A stretch of 64,000 nucleotides of DNA from Pseudomonas borbori (GTDB lineage Bacteria > Pseudomonadota > Gammaproteobacteria > Pseudomonadales > Pseudomonadaceae), in NCBI RefSeq assembly GCF_900115555.1, contig NZ_FOWX01000027.1, positions 1 to 64,000 on the forward strand. Reading direction: 5' to 3'. Numbering within the stretch: the stretch's first letter is position 1; each line of letters opens with the position of its first letter. The notes below the pieces were generated by a model. That model was not told the DNA's origin. It saw nothing but the letters and a program-made list of their open reading frames with translations, and searched no databases. The position numbers were made by a program, and so were the translations under genes. Of the stretch, positions 36,443 to 44,492 are shown one piece after another.

Positions 36443-39400
36443 ATGCAGACGCAGCAGTTGCCAGTGATCGAGGCCTTGGGGCAGTCGTTGAATAGCTACC
36501 TGCCCCACTGCCTGGAAGGGGTGTTCGACGCCACCATTCGGCTCTTGAATGAACAGCGCCTGTCGGCGCGCAGCAACAAGGAGGCCCTGGGCTGCGAGGA
36601 ATTTCTGCGCCTGTGCATATCCCTGCGCGAGCAGGTCATCGGCGCAACGGTCAAGACCATCCGGGGCGTGCTGCCTGTCGGCATTATTGCGCAGGCGCAG
36701 GCGCAGACCGATGCCACCCAGTGGCAACTGGTCGATGATGACGAAGTGGAAGAAATGCTTGAGGCGCGCCGCCTGGTGCGTCAGTTGCGCGAACCCTTGG
36801 GGAGCTTGGAATGGCGTAGTTGCGCCAAGCTGAATGCAGTCACCGGCGTGCACGCGAAAGATCGGGAAAGCCCGTTGTCACTGGAGTTCATGGTGCGCAC
36901 GCTGCAGGGGCAACTGCAGCTGCGCGAGCAATTGCCGCTGGTCCGCGAGTTGTTCTACGCGGCAGCAGCGCCGGTGCTGGCCAGTGATCTGAAGGTTTAC
37001 TTCGAGCAATTGGACCAGGTTTTCGAGCGTTTCAAGATAGAGCCGCTGATCGATCCGCTGGTACTCCCCGCTCAGGAACGACGCCGTGCGCCGCCCAGCG
37101 CGGCGCCGGATGCGCCTTACCGGGCAATCGAGCATTTGCGCGAGGCCGGGGCGGATGCTGCGGCTGGCGCCCGTACCGCAGGTGACGCTTGTACCGTGGT
37201 GGAGGCGGCAGATGCCTCCCGGCTGCAGGCGGCGCTAGGCAAGCTGCAACGGCTCACTCCGCCGGAACAAGGCTGGTCGCCGGACACTTTTCTGCAGGAG
37301 TTGAGCGCGGCCGGAGCCGTGCTGTCGCCGCGCCAGAGTGCGGATGCCGGGGTGGTGGCCGAGCTGTTCCAGCACATCGAGCTGGAAACGACGATTGCCC
37401 GCAATGTCAAACCAGCCCTGCGCCGGCTCATGGTGCCAGTCGTTCAGGCTTCCATGCTCGACCCCGCAGCCTTTGCCGATTCGACCCATCCGGTCCGCGC
37501 CACCTTGGACAAGTTGATGCGGCTCAGTGATTTTTCCGAGTCCCCCAACCATGCTCTCGAAGAGCGTGTCCAGCAGTTGATCGACGGCATCGTCGCCGAC
37601 TACAGCGGTGACAGCAGCGTGTTCATCCGCTGCGATCAGGAGCTCGAGCAGCTGCTGGCGGTGCAACAGCGCGCCTACAGCAATAACGCCGATCGCGTGC
37701 GCCAGTACATCCGCGGACGAGATGTGCTCGAGCAAGCCAGGCAGCATGTCGCTCGTGAACTATACGAATTGCTTGGCCGCCGGGCGCCGCAGGTGCTGCT
37801 CGACTGGCTGGACATCGGCTGGCGCGAATTGCTGGTGCATGAGCTGATCCGCCAGGGCGAAGAGAGCTTTGAATGGCTGGATGATCTGGCCGTGTTGCGT
37901 CAGCTCAATGGCTGGCTACAGGCCGATACCGATGCCTGGGGCTACAGCGCCAGCCGGGTCGAGCGGGCGTTCGAAACCGAGCCGGTGCTGGAATTGCTGC
38001 GCAAACGCATGGAAAGCTTTCTGCCCGGGCAATTTCGTCACACCCCGGTGCTCAAGCAATTGCAGGCGCAACTGGTCGGCGATCAGCCGGTCGAACTGGT
38101 CAACCTGCCTGCGCCCATTGCGACGCCTCCCATGCTACGTCACTCGCCGGCCCAGCAACGCTGGCGCGAGCGGGTGCAACAGCTCACGGCCGGCGACTGG
38201 TTGGTGACCCGCGATGGTCAGTATCTGCAACTGGTCTGGGCCAATTCGGTCACCGACCACTACATTCTGGTCGACCGCCAGGGCCGCGAAGCCGACAGCC
38301 TCACCAGCGACGAATTGATCGACAAGTTCGCCTCCGGCAGGCTGGGGGTTGCGACCCCGGAAATGCACGACGGCGGAGTGATTCAGAAGCACCTGGAAGA
38401 TATCGTCGGCAACTTGTACCGCGATATCGCCCATGCCCGCAGCCACGACGAGCTCACCGGCTTGCTCAACCGTCGCAGTTTCGAGACGGCGATCGCCCAA
38501 GCCCTGGCGTCCCGGGAGAAGAATGCCTTTATCTATGGGCACATCGACCAGTTCGGCCTGTTGAACGCCCGTCTGGGCCACGTCGCCGGCGATGCCTACC
38601 TCAAACAGATCGCCGAATTGCTGGCGGCCCAGTTGCCCGCGACTGCGACCTTGGCGCGCATCGGGGGGGCGGATTTCGCCGTGGCCCTGAGCGAGTCGGA
38701 TGAACCCCGGGCCGGCCAGTTGGCCGAACGCCTGCGGGCCGTCACCGAGGCCAAGGTATTCGAATGGGAAGGGCATTCGCACGCGGCCACCATGAGTATT
38801 GGCATTGTCCTGATGAGCGAGCGCCACGATGTGATCAATCTGTTTCGCGATCTGCAAAGCGCATGCGCCACCGCGAAGGACTCGGGGCGCAACTGTGTGC
38901 ACACCTACAACGATGAGATCGATGGCGTGCACACCGGACTGATGGCCATAGCCGGGCGGGTAGACGACATTATCGAGCGCGGCGAACTCAGTCTGCGTGC
39001 GCAGCAAATTGCCCCTGCCGGAGGCTTGCACGACCAGTTGCCACATTATGAAGTGTTGTTGGTCATGGAGAATGAAGTCACGTTGCTCGACTTCATTACG
39101 GCTGCCGAGCGCTATAACCGCATGACCAAGGTCGACCGCTGGGTGCTCAAACGGGTGTTCAGTAAGTTGGCGCAACATCCGGAGTTCTGGACATATGCAA
39201 GCGGGGTATCGATCAATTTATCCGGCAGCAGCCTGAATGACGACAAGCTGCTGCACTTCATCGAAACCCTGTTCGAGGATTACCCGGTGCCGCCGCAGCG
39301 AATCCGTTTCGAAATTACCGAAACCGCTGCGGTGGCCAACCTGACCAAAACCGCCGATCTGGTGCGTTACCTGCAACGCCTGGGCTGCACCTTCGCCATC

Positions 39401-39691
39401 GACGATTTTGGTACCGGTTTTTCCTCCTACGAGTATCTCAAGCGACTGCCCGTGGATTTCGTCAAGATCGATGGCGGCTTCGTCAAGGAGATCGAACGCT
39501 CGCCAAGCGATCTGGCGATGGTCAAGTCGATCAATGAGATCGCGCATTTGCTCGGCCGCAAGACGATTGCCGAGTACGTCGAAACCGTCAGTATTCGCGA
39601 GTGTTTGGCCGAGTTGGGCGTTGACTATGTGCAAGGCTATGGTGTCGAGCACCCGCGGCCCTTGAACGAGTGCCTTGCCGGGGTGAAGTGA
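36443..39691 (+). CDS. DUF1631 - GGDEF - EAL protein with degenerate catalytic motifs
   Basis: Start at ATG 36443 (MQTQQLPVIEALGQSLN), 1082 residues; a GTG at 36389 would add 18. Residues about 1-640 match the DUF1631 layout, helical and ending with QRWRERVQQLTAGDWLVTRDG. A GGDEF domain starts at ARSHDELTGLLNRRSFE; its motif reads GGADF near 740, so synthase activity is unlikely. The EAL domain has EVL near 870 in place of EAL, keeps RFEITETAAV and AIDDFGTGFSSYEYLKRLP, and has IAEYVE in place of IAEGVE. A c-di-GMP receptor role, as in FimX with its EVL variant, is more likely than enzyme activity. Confidence 0.85.
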   Translation: MQTQQLPVIEALGQSLNSYLPHCLEGVFDATIRLLNEQRLSARSNKEALGCEEFLRLCISLREQVIGATVKTIRGVLPVGIIAQAQAQTDATQWQLVDDDEVEEMLEARRLVRQLREPLGSLEWRSCAKLNAVTGVHAKDRESPLSLEFMVRTLQGQLQLREQLPLVRELFYAAAAPVLASDLKVYFEQLDQVFERFKIEPLIDPLVLPAQERRRAPPSAAPDAPYRAIEHLREAGADAAAGARTAGDACTVVEAADASRLQAALGKLQRLTPPEQGWSPDTFLQELSAAGAVLSPRQSADAGVVAELFQHIELETTIARNVKPALRRLMVPVVQASMLDPAAFADSTHPVRATLDKLMRLSDFSESPNHALEERVQQLIDGIVADYSGDSSVFIRCDQELEQLLAVQQRAYSNNADRVRQYIRGRDVLEQARQHVARELYELLGRRAPQVLLDWLDIGWRELLVHELIRQGEESFEWLDDLAVLRQLNGWLQADTDAWGYSASRVERAFETEPVLELLRKRMESFLPGQFRHTPVLKQLQAQLVGDQPVELVNLPAPIATPPMLRHSPAQQRWRERVQQLTAGDWLVTRDGQYLQLVWANSVTDHYILVDRQGREADSLTSDELIDKFASGRLGVATPEMHDGGVIQKHLEDIVGNLYRDIAHARSHDELTGLLNRRSFETAIAQALASREKNAFIYGHIDQFGLLNARLGHVAGDAYLKQIAELLAAQLPATATLARIGGADFAVALSESDEPRAGQLAERLRAVTEAKVFEWEGHSHAATMSIGIVLMSERHDVINLFRDLQSACATAKDSGRNCVHTYNDEIDGVHTGLMAIAGRVDDIIERGELSLRAQQIAPAGGLHDQLPHYEVLLVMENEVTLLDFITAAERYNRMTKVDRWVLKRVFSKLAQHPEFWTYASGVSINLSGSSLNDDKLLHFIETLFEDYPVPPQRIRFEITETAAVANLTKTADLVRYLQRLGCTFAIDDFGTGFSSYEYLKRLPVDFVKIDGGFVKEIERSPSDLAMVKSINEIAHLLGRKTIAEYVETVSIRECLAELGVDYVQGYGVEHPRPLNECLAGVK

Positions 39692-39750
39692 GCAGGCGCG
39701 AAAGGATGATGCCTGCGCTGGCTCGTGCACTTGAGTGCCACGCGCCTGCT

Positions 39751-39936
39751 TCAGCGCGGCGGATAGGCGCCGTGGTCGTATTCGGCCTGCTCGCGCAGCC
39801 AGAGCAGACGTTGATGCAACTGGGCGGCGAAGGTGCGGGCCGCCAGTTCTTCATGAAAGGTTACGCCGCGCGGGCCCATGCGCACTTGCCAGAGCGTGCG
39901 GCCCTGGCGTTGCAGGTTTTCGATCCGTACATCCAT
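39751..39936 (-). CDS. Small conserved-looking hypothetical protein
   Basis: A 61-residue frame beginning MDVRIENLQRQGRTLWQVRMGP, with a purine-rich ribosome site (AGGGGGAAGCAGG) directly upstream. The composition is charged and soluble, with a HEELAARTFAAQLHQRLLWL amphipathic helix and a YDHGAYPP tail. It ends about 60 bases from the convergent GGDEF-EAL gene and begins 15 bases after the terC stop on the same strand, so it may be cotranscribed with terC. Function not recognised. Confidence 0.55.
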   Translation of the reverse strand: MDVRIENLQRQGRTLWQVRMGPRGVTFHEELAARTFAAQLHQRLLWLREQAEYDHGAYPPR

Positions 39937-39950
39937 CCTGCTTCCCCCTC

Positions 39951-40931
39951 TTATGCCGACTCGCTTCGGGTTTTCAAAAGGGACAACAACACCCCGCCGG
40001 CCAGCAGGCAGAAGGTTACGCTAAGTGACACCAATGCTGGAATCTTGCCAATGAAACCGTGCAGGAAAATTTTCCCGCCGATAAAGATCAGCACCAGGGC
40101 CAACGCGTATTTCAGGTAGATGAAGCGGTGCATCAGCGCGGCCAGGGCGAAGTACAGGGCGCGCAACCCGAGGATCGCGAAGATATTCGAGGTGTAGACG
40201 ATAAACGGATCCTGAGTGATGGCGAATACCGCGGGCACGCTGTCCACGGCGAATACCAGATCGGCCAGTTCGATCAGCACCAGTGCCAGCAGCAGGGGGG
40301 TGGCGTAGCGCACCAGCTTGCCGCTGGCCGGGTCGCGCAGGCGCACGAGGAAGCGTCCCTCATGCACCTCATCGGTGACGCGGATGTGCCGGCGCAAGAA
40401 TTTCAGCAGCGGGTTTTGCGCCAGATCCGGATGGTGCAGTTCGCGGCTGAACAGCATTTTCACCCCGGTCAGCAGCAAAAAGGCGCCGAATACATAGAGA
40501 ACCCAGTCGAAGCGCTGCACCAGCGCGGTGCCCAGACCGATCATGATCGCGCGCAACACTATGACCCCGAGGATGCCCCAGAACAACACCCTGTGCTGGT
40601 AGCGCCGGGGAATGCCGAAGAATCCGAGGATCATCGCCATGACGAACACGTTGTCCATCGACAGCGATTGCTCGACCAAAAAGCCGGTGTAGAACTCCAG
40701 CGCCTTGTTGGCCCCTAGTTGCCACCAGATCCAGCCGCCGAACAGCAAGCCGACACTGAAGTAGCCGCTGTACAGCAGCAGGCTCTCGCGCATTTCGATT
40801 TCGTGTTGGTCGCGATGCAGCACGCCGAGGTCGAACACCAGTAGCGCCAGGACGATGGCGATAAAGGCCAGCCAGAACCAACCGGGGGTGCCGAGAAAGG
40901 AGGCGGTAAAAAAACTCTGCAGAGCGTTCAT
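39951..40931 (-). CDS. TerC/Alx-family integral membrane protein
   Basis: A 326-residue protein with about nine membrane segments. TerC hallmarks are the acidic residues inside helices: VFDLGVLHR, VEQSLSMDNVFVMAMIL and LVLIELADLVFAVDSVPAVFAI, which may bind metal. A soluble loop (FSRELHHPDLAQNPLLKFLRRH) follows the middle helix. Relatives such as Alx export manganese and are controlled by RNA leaders responding to pH or manganese. The leader here contains overlapping inverted repeats (40949-41037) next to the ribosome site AGGGAGGG. Confidence 0.9.
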   Translation of the reverse strand: MNALQSFFTASFLGTPGWFWLAFIAIVLALLVFDLGVLHRDQHEIEMRESLLLYSGYFSVGLLFGGWIWWQLGANKALEFYTGFLVEQSLSMDNVFVMAMILGFFGIPRRYQHRVLFWGILGVIVLRAIMIGLGTALVQRFDWVLYVFGAFLLLTGVKMLFSRELHHPDLAQNPLLKFLRRHIRVTDEVHEGRFLVRLRDPASGKLVRYATPLLLALVLIELADLVFAVDSVPAVFAITQDPFIVYTSNIFAILGLRALYFALAALMHRFIYLKYALALVLIFIGGKIFLHGFIGKIPALVSLSVTFCLLAGGVLLSLLKTRSESA

Positions 40932-40948
40932 GAGCCCTCCCTGCTATC

Positions 40949-41037
40949 AGCCTAAGTTGAGTATCAACTTAGTGACTCCGACATCACGGTGAGGACATCA
41001 CCGCCAGAGGGGCCCGGTGTCACATAGGACTTAGGCT
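40949..41037 (-). promoter_or_regulatory. Candidate alternative-structure leader of the terC-family gene
   Basis: In transcript direction, AGCCTAAGT (41037-41029) can pair with ACTTAGGCT (40957-40949). The same 3' element, as TCAACTTAG (40960-40952), can instead pair with the nearby CTAAGTTGA (40972-40964) over a three-base loop. The two 9-bp pairings exclude each other and end 17 bases before the ATG. I do not see the standard yybP-ykoY sequence blocks, so identity with that manganese riboswitch is not claimed. Confidence 0.45.
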
Positions 41038-41195
41038 AGAAGCTGCGAGCGCCGCCTGCAAGCGACCGGCAAGCACGTCGCCACTCCCGTCGGCGCGGTC
41101 GATGCCTGCGAGGGGCGCCGACGCACAAGTTTCGCGAGCATGGCCGCTCTACATTAATAGCGCGAGCCTGAACGAGCCATTGGCCAGACCCGGCG

Positions 41196-42602
41196 CTAGT
41201 ACACCCAGACCTCGACCCGACGGTTCTTGATTCGCCCTTCGTCGGCGTCGTTGGCGGCGACCGGCAGCTCGTCGCCGAGCCCGGTGATCTCGCGGAATAT
41301 CACCCCGTGCCTGGCCAGTTCGCGACGCACGGCCATGGCGCGCAGCTTGGACAGCAGTTCGGCGCGGGCCGGGTCGGCCTTGGGGTCGCCGAAGCCGACC
41401 AGCACGACTTTCTGACGCAGCTTGTCCTGGCTCTGCAGGTAGGCGAGTACCCGTTCGATGTCGCGCTGGGCCTTGTTGTCCAGGCTGGCGCTGCCTTGCT
41501 GAAAGCGGAAGTTCACCGACAGGCGTTGCGCCTCGCGGGCCAGTGTCTGGTAGGACGCCGGCATGGCGCTGTTGGCGGCGACTTTTACCGCCTGCACGGT
41601 CTGCGCGATGAAACCGTTCTGATCGACGATGGCCTGGCCGCGCGGGCTATGGGCGAAGCGTACCAGGGCCTTGACCCAGGGGTTGTGCATCTCCGGCTGG
41701 TTGTACAGGAACAGCCGCCGCGACAGCGGATAATCCTCGGTGGCGATCAGGGTCACGCTCGGCAGCATCGCCTGCGAGTCGCCGGCTGCGATGGCCACAG
41801 CCTTGGCCTGACGGATATAGGGCAGGCCGATGAAACCGATGCCCTGGGGGTCCTGGCTGACCGCGTCGGAGAGTTTTTCGCTGGACTCGAAACGCCTGGC
41901 GTTGTTCGCCAGGGTCTTGCCGTTGGCGCTCAGCACCAGCTCCTTGAAGGTGTCGTAGGTGCCGGAATTGTCGTCGCGGGCATACAGGTTGATCGACCCG
42001 CGGGAGCCGCCCAGTTGCGCCCAGTCCTGCACCTCACCGGCGAAGATCTGCGCCAACTGGTCGATGCGCAGGGCAGCCAGGGGATTGCTCGGATGGAGGA
42101 TGATCGCCAGACCGTCGATGGCAATGATCTGTTCGGCGCCGGGGCTCTTCATATCGCCCAGGCCGACCAGGGCGCTGGCTTCGCCGTCCTTGATCGGGCG
42201 CGACGAGGCGGCCAGGTCGGCGTTGCCGCCTTGCAGCGCGCTGAAGCCGGTGGCGGAACCATGGGCGGCGACTTCGATGACCAGGCGACGGCCGTCGGCG
42301 CTGGTGCCGATGACCTTCTGCTCGTTCTCGGCGTCACCGGCCTGCAGGCGAATCGCCGTGAAGCCCTGTTCCTCGAGCAGGCCCTTGACCAGGGCGGGAC
42401 CGAGTTTGGCGCCGATGGTGTTGGAGCCCTGAATGCGCAGGGCGCTGCTGCCGTCCGCGGGGATCGGCAAGGCGGCGAATACCGACCAGGGCAGGGCGTA
42501 ACAGATAAAACCGAGCAGCAGGGCGGCGCAGGTACTGCTCCAGGTGGACTGAGTACAAGCAGGCAGGGCGCGCGGCATGCGGTGGACACCTTGTTGAGGC
42601 AA
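41196..42602 (-). CDS. PstS-like binding protein fused to an OmpA-type C-terminal domain
   Basis: A 468-residue exported protein; MPRALPACTQS at 42578 is an alternative start. After a hydrophobic signal (AALLLGFICYALPWSVFA), residues about 50-340 resemble phosphate-binding PstS proteins: IQGSNTIGAKLGPALVKG, GSATGFSALQGGNADLAASSR, NLYARDDNSGTYDTFKE and DPQGIGFIGLPYI. Residues about 350-468 are an OmpA peptidoglycan-binding domain (LSVNFRFQQGSASLDNKAQ ... KNRRVEVWVY). The combination suggests a wall-anchored ligand-binding protein in the periplasm. No pst transport genes are nearby, so a sensing or storage role is possible. Confidence 0.85.
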   Translation of the reverse strand: MPQQGVHRMPRALPACTQSTWSSTCAALLLGFICYALPWSVFAALPIPADGSSALRIQGSNTIGAKLGPALVKGLLEEQGFTAIRLQAGDAENEQKVIGTSADGRRLVIEVAAHGSATGFSALQGGNADLAASSRPIKDGEASALVGLGDMKSPGAEQIIAIDGLAIILHPSNPLAALRIDQLAQIFAGEVQDWAQLGGSRGSINLYARDDNSGTYDTFKELVLSANGKTLANNARRFESSEKLSDAVSQDPQGIGFIGLPYIRQAKAVAIAAGDSQAMLPSVTLIATEDYPLSRRLFLYNQPEMHNPWVKALVRFAHSPRGQAIVDQNGFIAQTVQAVKVAANSAMPASYQTLAREAQRLSVNFRFQQGSASLDNKAQRDIERVLAYLQSQDKLRQKVVLVGFGDPKADPARAELLSKLRAMAVRRELARHGVIFREITGLGDELPVAANDADEGRIKNRRVEVWVY

Positions 42603-42732
42603 TTGAAGGTGCCGCGACGGTAAGACAAAAAGATGAATGCAATATGACAGCGGGGCGTTGGCCGGGGAGGGGGCTAGGCGCCCCCAGGCTGAGCGCTGCG
42701 ACGCCCGACCTGGCTCCGGGACTTCGCCCTGC

Positions 42733-43545
42733 TCAGCTCAGCTCCAGCCAGATCGGCGCATGATCCGAGGGTTTCTCCATGCCGCGCAACTCGTAGTCGA
42801 TCCCCGCATCCTTGAAGCGCGCTTGCAGCGGCTGCGAGGCCAGGATCACATCGATGCGCAGGCCGCGCTTGGGCTCGTCTTCGAAACCGCGGCTGCGGTA
42901 GTCGAACCAGCTGAAGCGATCGTTCACCGCGGGGTTGAGGTGGCGGAAGCTGTCGACCAGGCCCCAGTTCTTCAGGCTGGCCAGCCACTCGCGCTCCTCC
43001 GGGAGAAAGCTGCATTTGCCGGTTCTGAGCCAGCGTTTGCGGTTCTCTTCGCCAATGCCGATGTCGCAGTCTTCCGGCGAAATATTGATATCGCCCATCA
43101 CCAGCAGCGCCTGTTCTGGCTGGAACTGCTTGAGCAACAGTTGCTGCAGGTCGGCGTAGAAGCGTTGCTTGGCGGGGAACTTGATCGGGTGGTCGCGGCT
43201 TTCGCCCTGCGGGAAATAGCCGTTCATCACGGTCACCGGGTTGCCCTGCGCGTCGGCGAAGGTGCCATAGATAAAGCGCCGTTGGCTGTCCTCGCCATCG
43301 TCGGGGAAGCCCTTGTGCAGCGCCAAGGGCTCCTGGCGCGAAAGCAGGGCGACGCCGTAATGGCCTTTCTGGCCGTGGTAGTGCACGTGGTAGCCGAGGT
43401 TGCGGATGTCCGCCTCGGGGAATTGCTCGTCGGCGACTTTGGTTTCCTGCAGGCCGATCACGTCCGGCTGGTGTTTCTCGATCAAGGCCGCCAGTTGATG
43501 TGGGCGCGCACGCAGGCCGTTGATATTGAAGGAGACGATCTTCAT
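42733..43545 (-). CDS. xthA: Exodeoxyribonuclease III
   Basis: Start at ATG 43545 (MKIVSFNINGLRARPHQL); a TTG nine bases earlier is less likely. 270 residues, normal length. Catalytic features: N7 region SFNINGLRARP, the metal-binding glutamate in GLQETKV, GYFPQGESRDHP, MGDINISPEDCDIG with Asp/Asn, and the terminal SDHAPIWLEL histidine. It removes AP sites and 3' blocks in base-excision repair. It stands alone between the PstS-OmpA and GNAT genes. Confidence 0.95.
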   Translation of the reverse strand: MKIVSFNINGLRARPHQLAALIEKHQPDVIGLQETKVADEQFPEADIRNLGYHVHYHGQKGHYGVALLSRQEPLALHKGFPDDGEDSQRRFIYGTFADAQGNPVTVMNGYFPQGESRDHPIKFPAKQRFYADLQQLLLKQFQPEQALLVMGDINISPEDCDIGIGEENRKRWLRTGKCSFLPEEREWLASLKNWGLVDSFRHLNPAVNDRFSWFDYRSRGFEDEPKRGLRIDVILASQPLQARFKDAGIDYELRGMEKPSDHAPIWLELS

Positions 43546-43690
43546 GGGCGGCAAGTCCTGGGGTCGTTATAGCAAAGCTGCGATGCTAGCCGATCCGGCG
43601 GCCATACGGCCAGTTCTGGCTGTCGCCAGCTTGCACTGCTAGTGTGGTTACAGGCCACGCAGATCAAGAACAAACCAGAGGTCGCACTCT

Positions 43691-44332
43691 ATGCCGAACA
43701 GTCCTGCCGAAGTCCGTATGCTCGATGGCGGTTATGCCCGCGAAGCACGCTCGCTGCTGTACCACGCCTATCGCCATGAGCCGACCTTTTCCTATCTCTT
43801 CGAAGCCGAACGCCCGGGTTATGATCAGCGCGTGCGCGCCACCGTACGGGAATTGGTGCAACAACACTTCAACGAGGAGCTGCCGGCGATTGGCTTGCTG
43901 GTCGATGACCGCCTGATCGGCATGGCGCTGATCGCCCCCCCGCAGCGCCGCCTGGATATCACCGAGAGCTGGAGTTGGCGCATGCGCATGCTGCTGACCA
44001 CCGGTTTTCGTTGTACCAAACGCTATCTGGCCTACCACGATGCCATTCTCGCCTGCCTGCCGCCCGGGCCTTACCATGTGCTGCCCTTGCTTGGCGTTCA
44101 CCCCGAGTTCCAGGGCCAGCGCCTCGGCGAGCAGTTGCTCGAAGCCCTGCACAACTGGTGCGCCGAGGATGCCGGTTCGCTCGGCGTGGTGCTGGATACG
44201 GGCAATCCGCATTACCTGGACTTCTACAAGCGTCATGGCTACGAAGAAATCGGCGAAGTGGCGGTTGGCCCGATCATCGAACACGTGTTCTTCCATCCCA
44301 ACCCGCAGCAGGCGGTCCAAGCCAGCGCCTGA
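43691..44332 (+). CDS. GNAT-family N-acetyltransferase
   Basis: A 213-residue protein. The GNAT acetyl-CoA motif is GVHPEFQGQRLGEQLLEALHNW, followed by LGVVLDTGNPHYLDFYKRHGYEEIGE, the usual strand-helix ending. The N-terminal half carries the substrate side (EARSLLYHAYRHEPTFSYLFEAERPGYDQR). The substrate is unknown. It is transcribed away from xthA across 145 bases. Confidence 0.85.
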   Translation: MPNSPAEVRMLDGGYAREARSLLYHAYRHEPTFSYLFEAERPGYDQRVRATVRELVQQHFNEELPAIGLLVDDRLIGMALIAPPQRRLDITESWSWRMRMLLTTGFRCTKRYLAYHDAILACLPPGPYHVLPLLGVHPEFQGQRLGEQLLEALHNWCAEDAGSLGVVLDTGNPHYLDFYKRHGYEEIGEVAVGPIIEHVFFHPNPQQAVQASA

Positions 44333-44492
44333 CGGCGTGCCGGCCAGCCTGTGCAGGCTGACATTCCCGCGTCGGTGGGCTGAATCGCCCACCCGTGGGG
44401 CTGGGGTGCAGCAATAAAGCGTTACCGCATAGTCGACGAGAACCCAGCCAGACGCTCTAGGCTGCGGTGCGGCACATGCTAGCATCCGCTTC

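Noticed and set aside
40932..41195. A yybP-ykoY manganese riboswitch before terC
   Set aside because: The characteristic conserved blocks of that class are not visible; only overlapping inverted repeats are, so I report a generic candidate leader instead.
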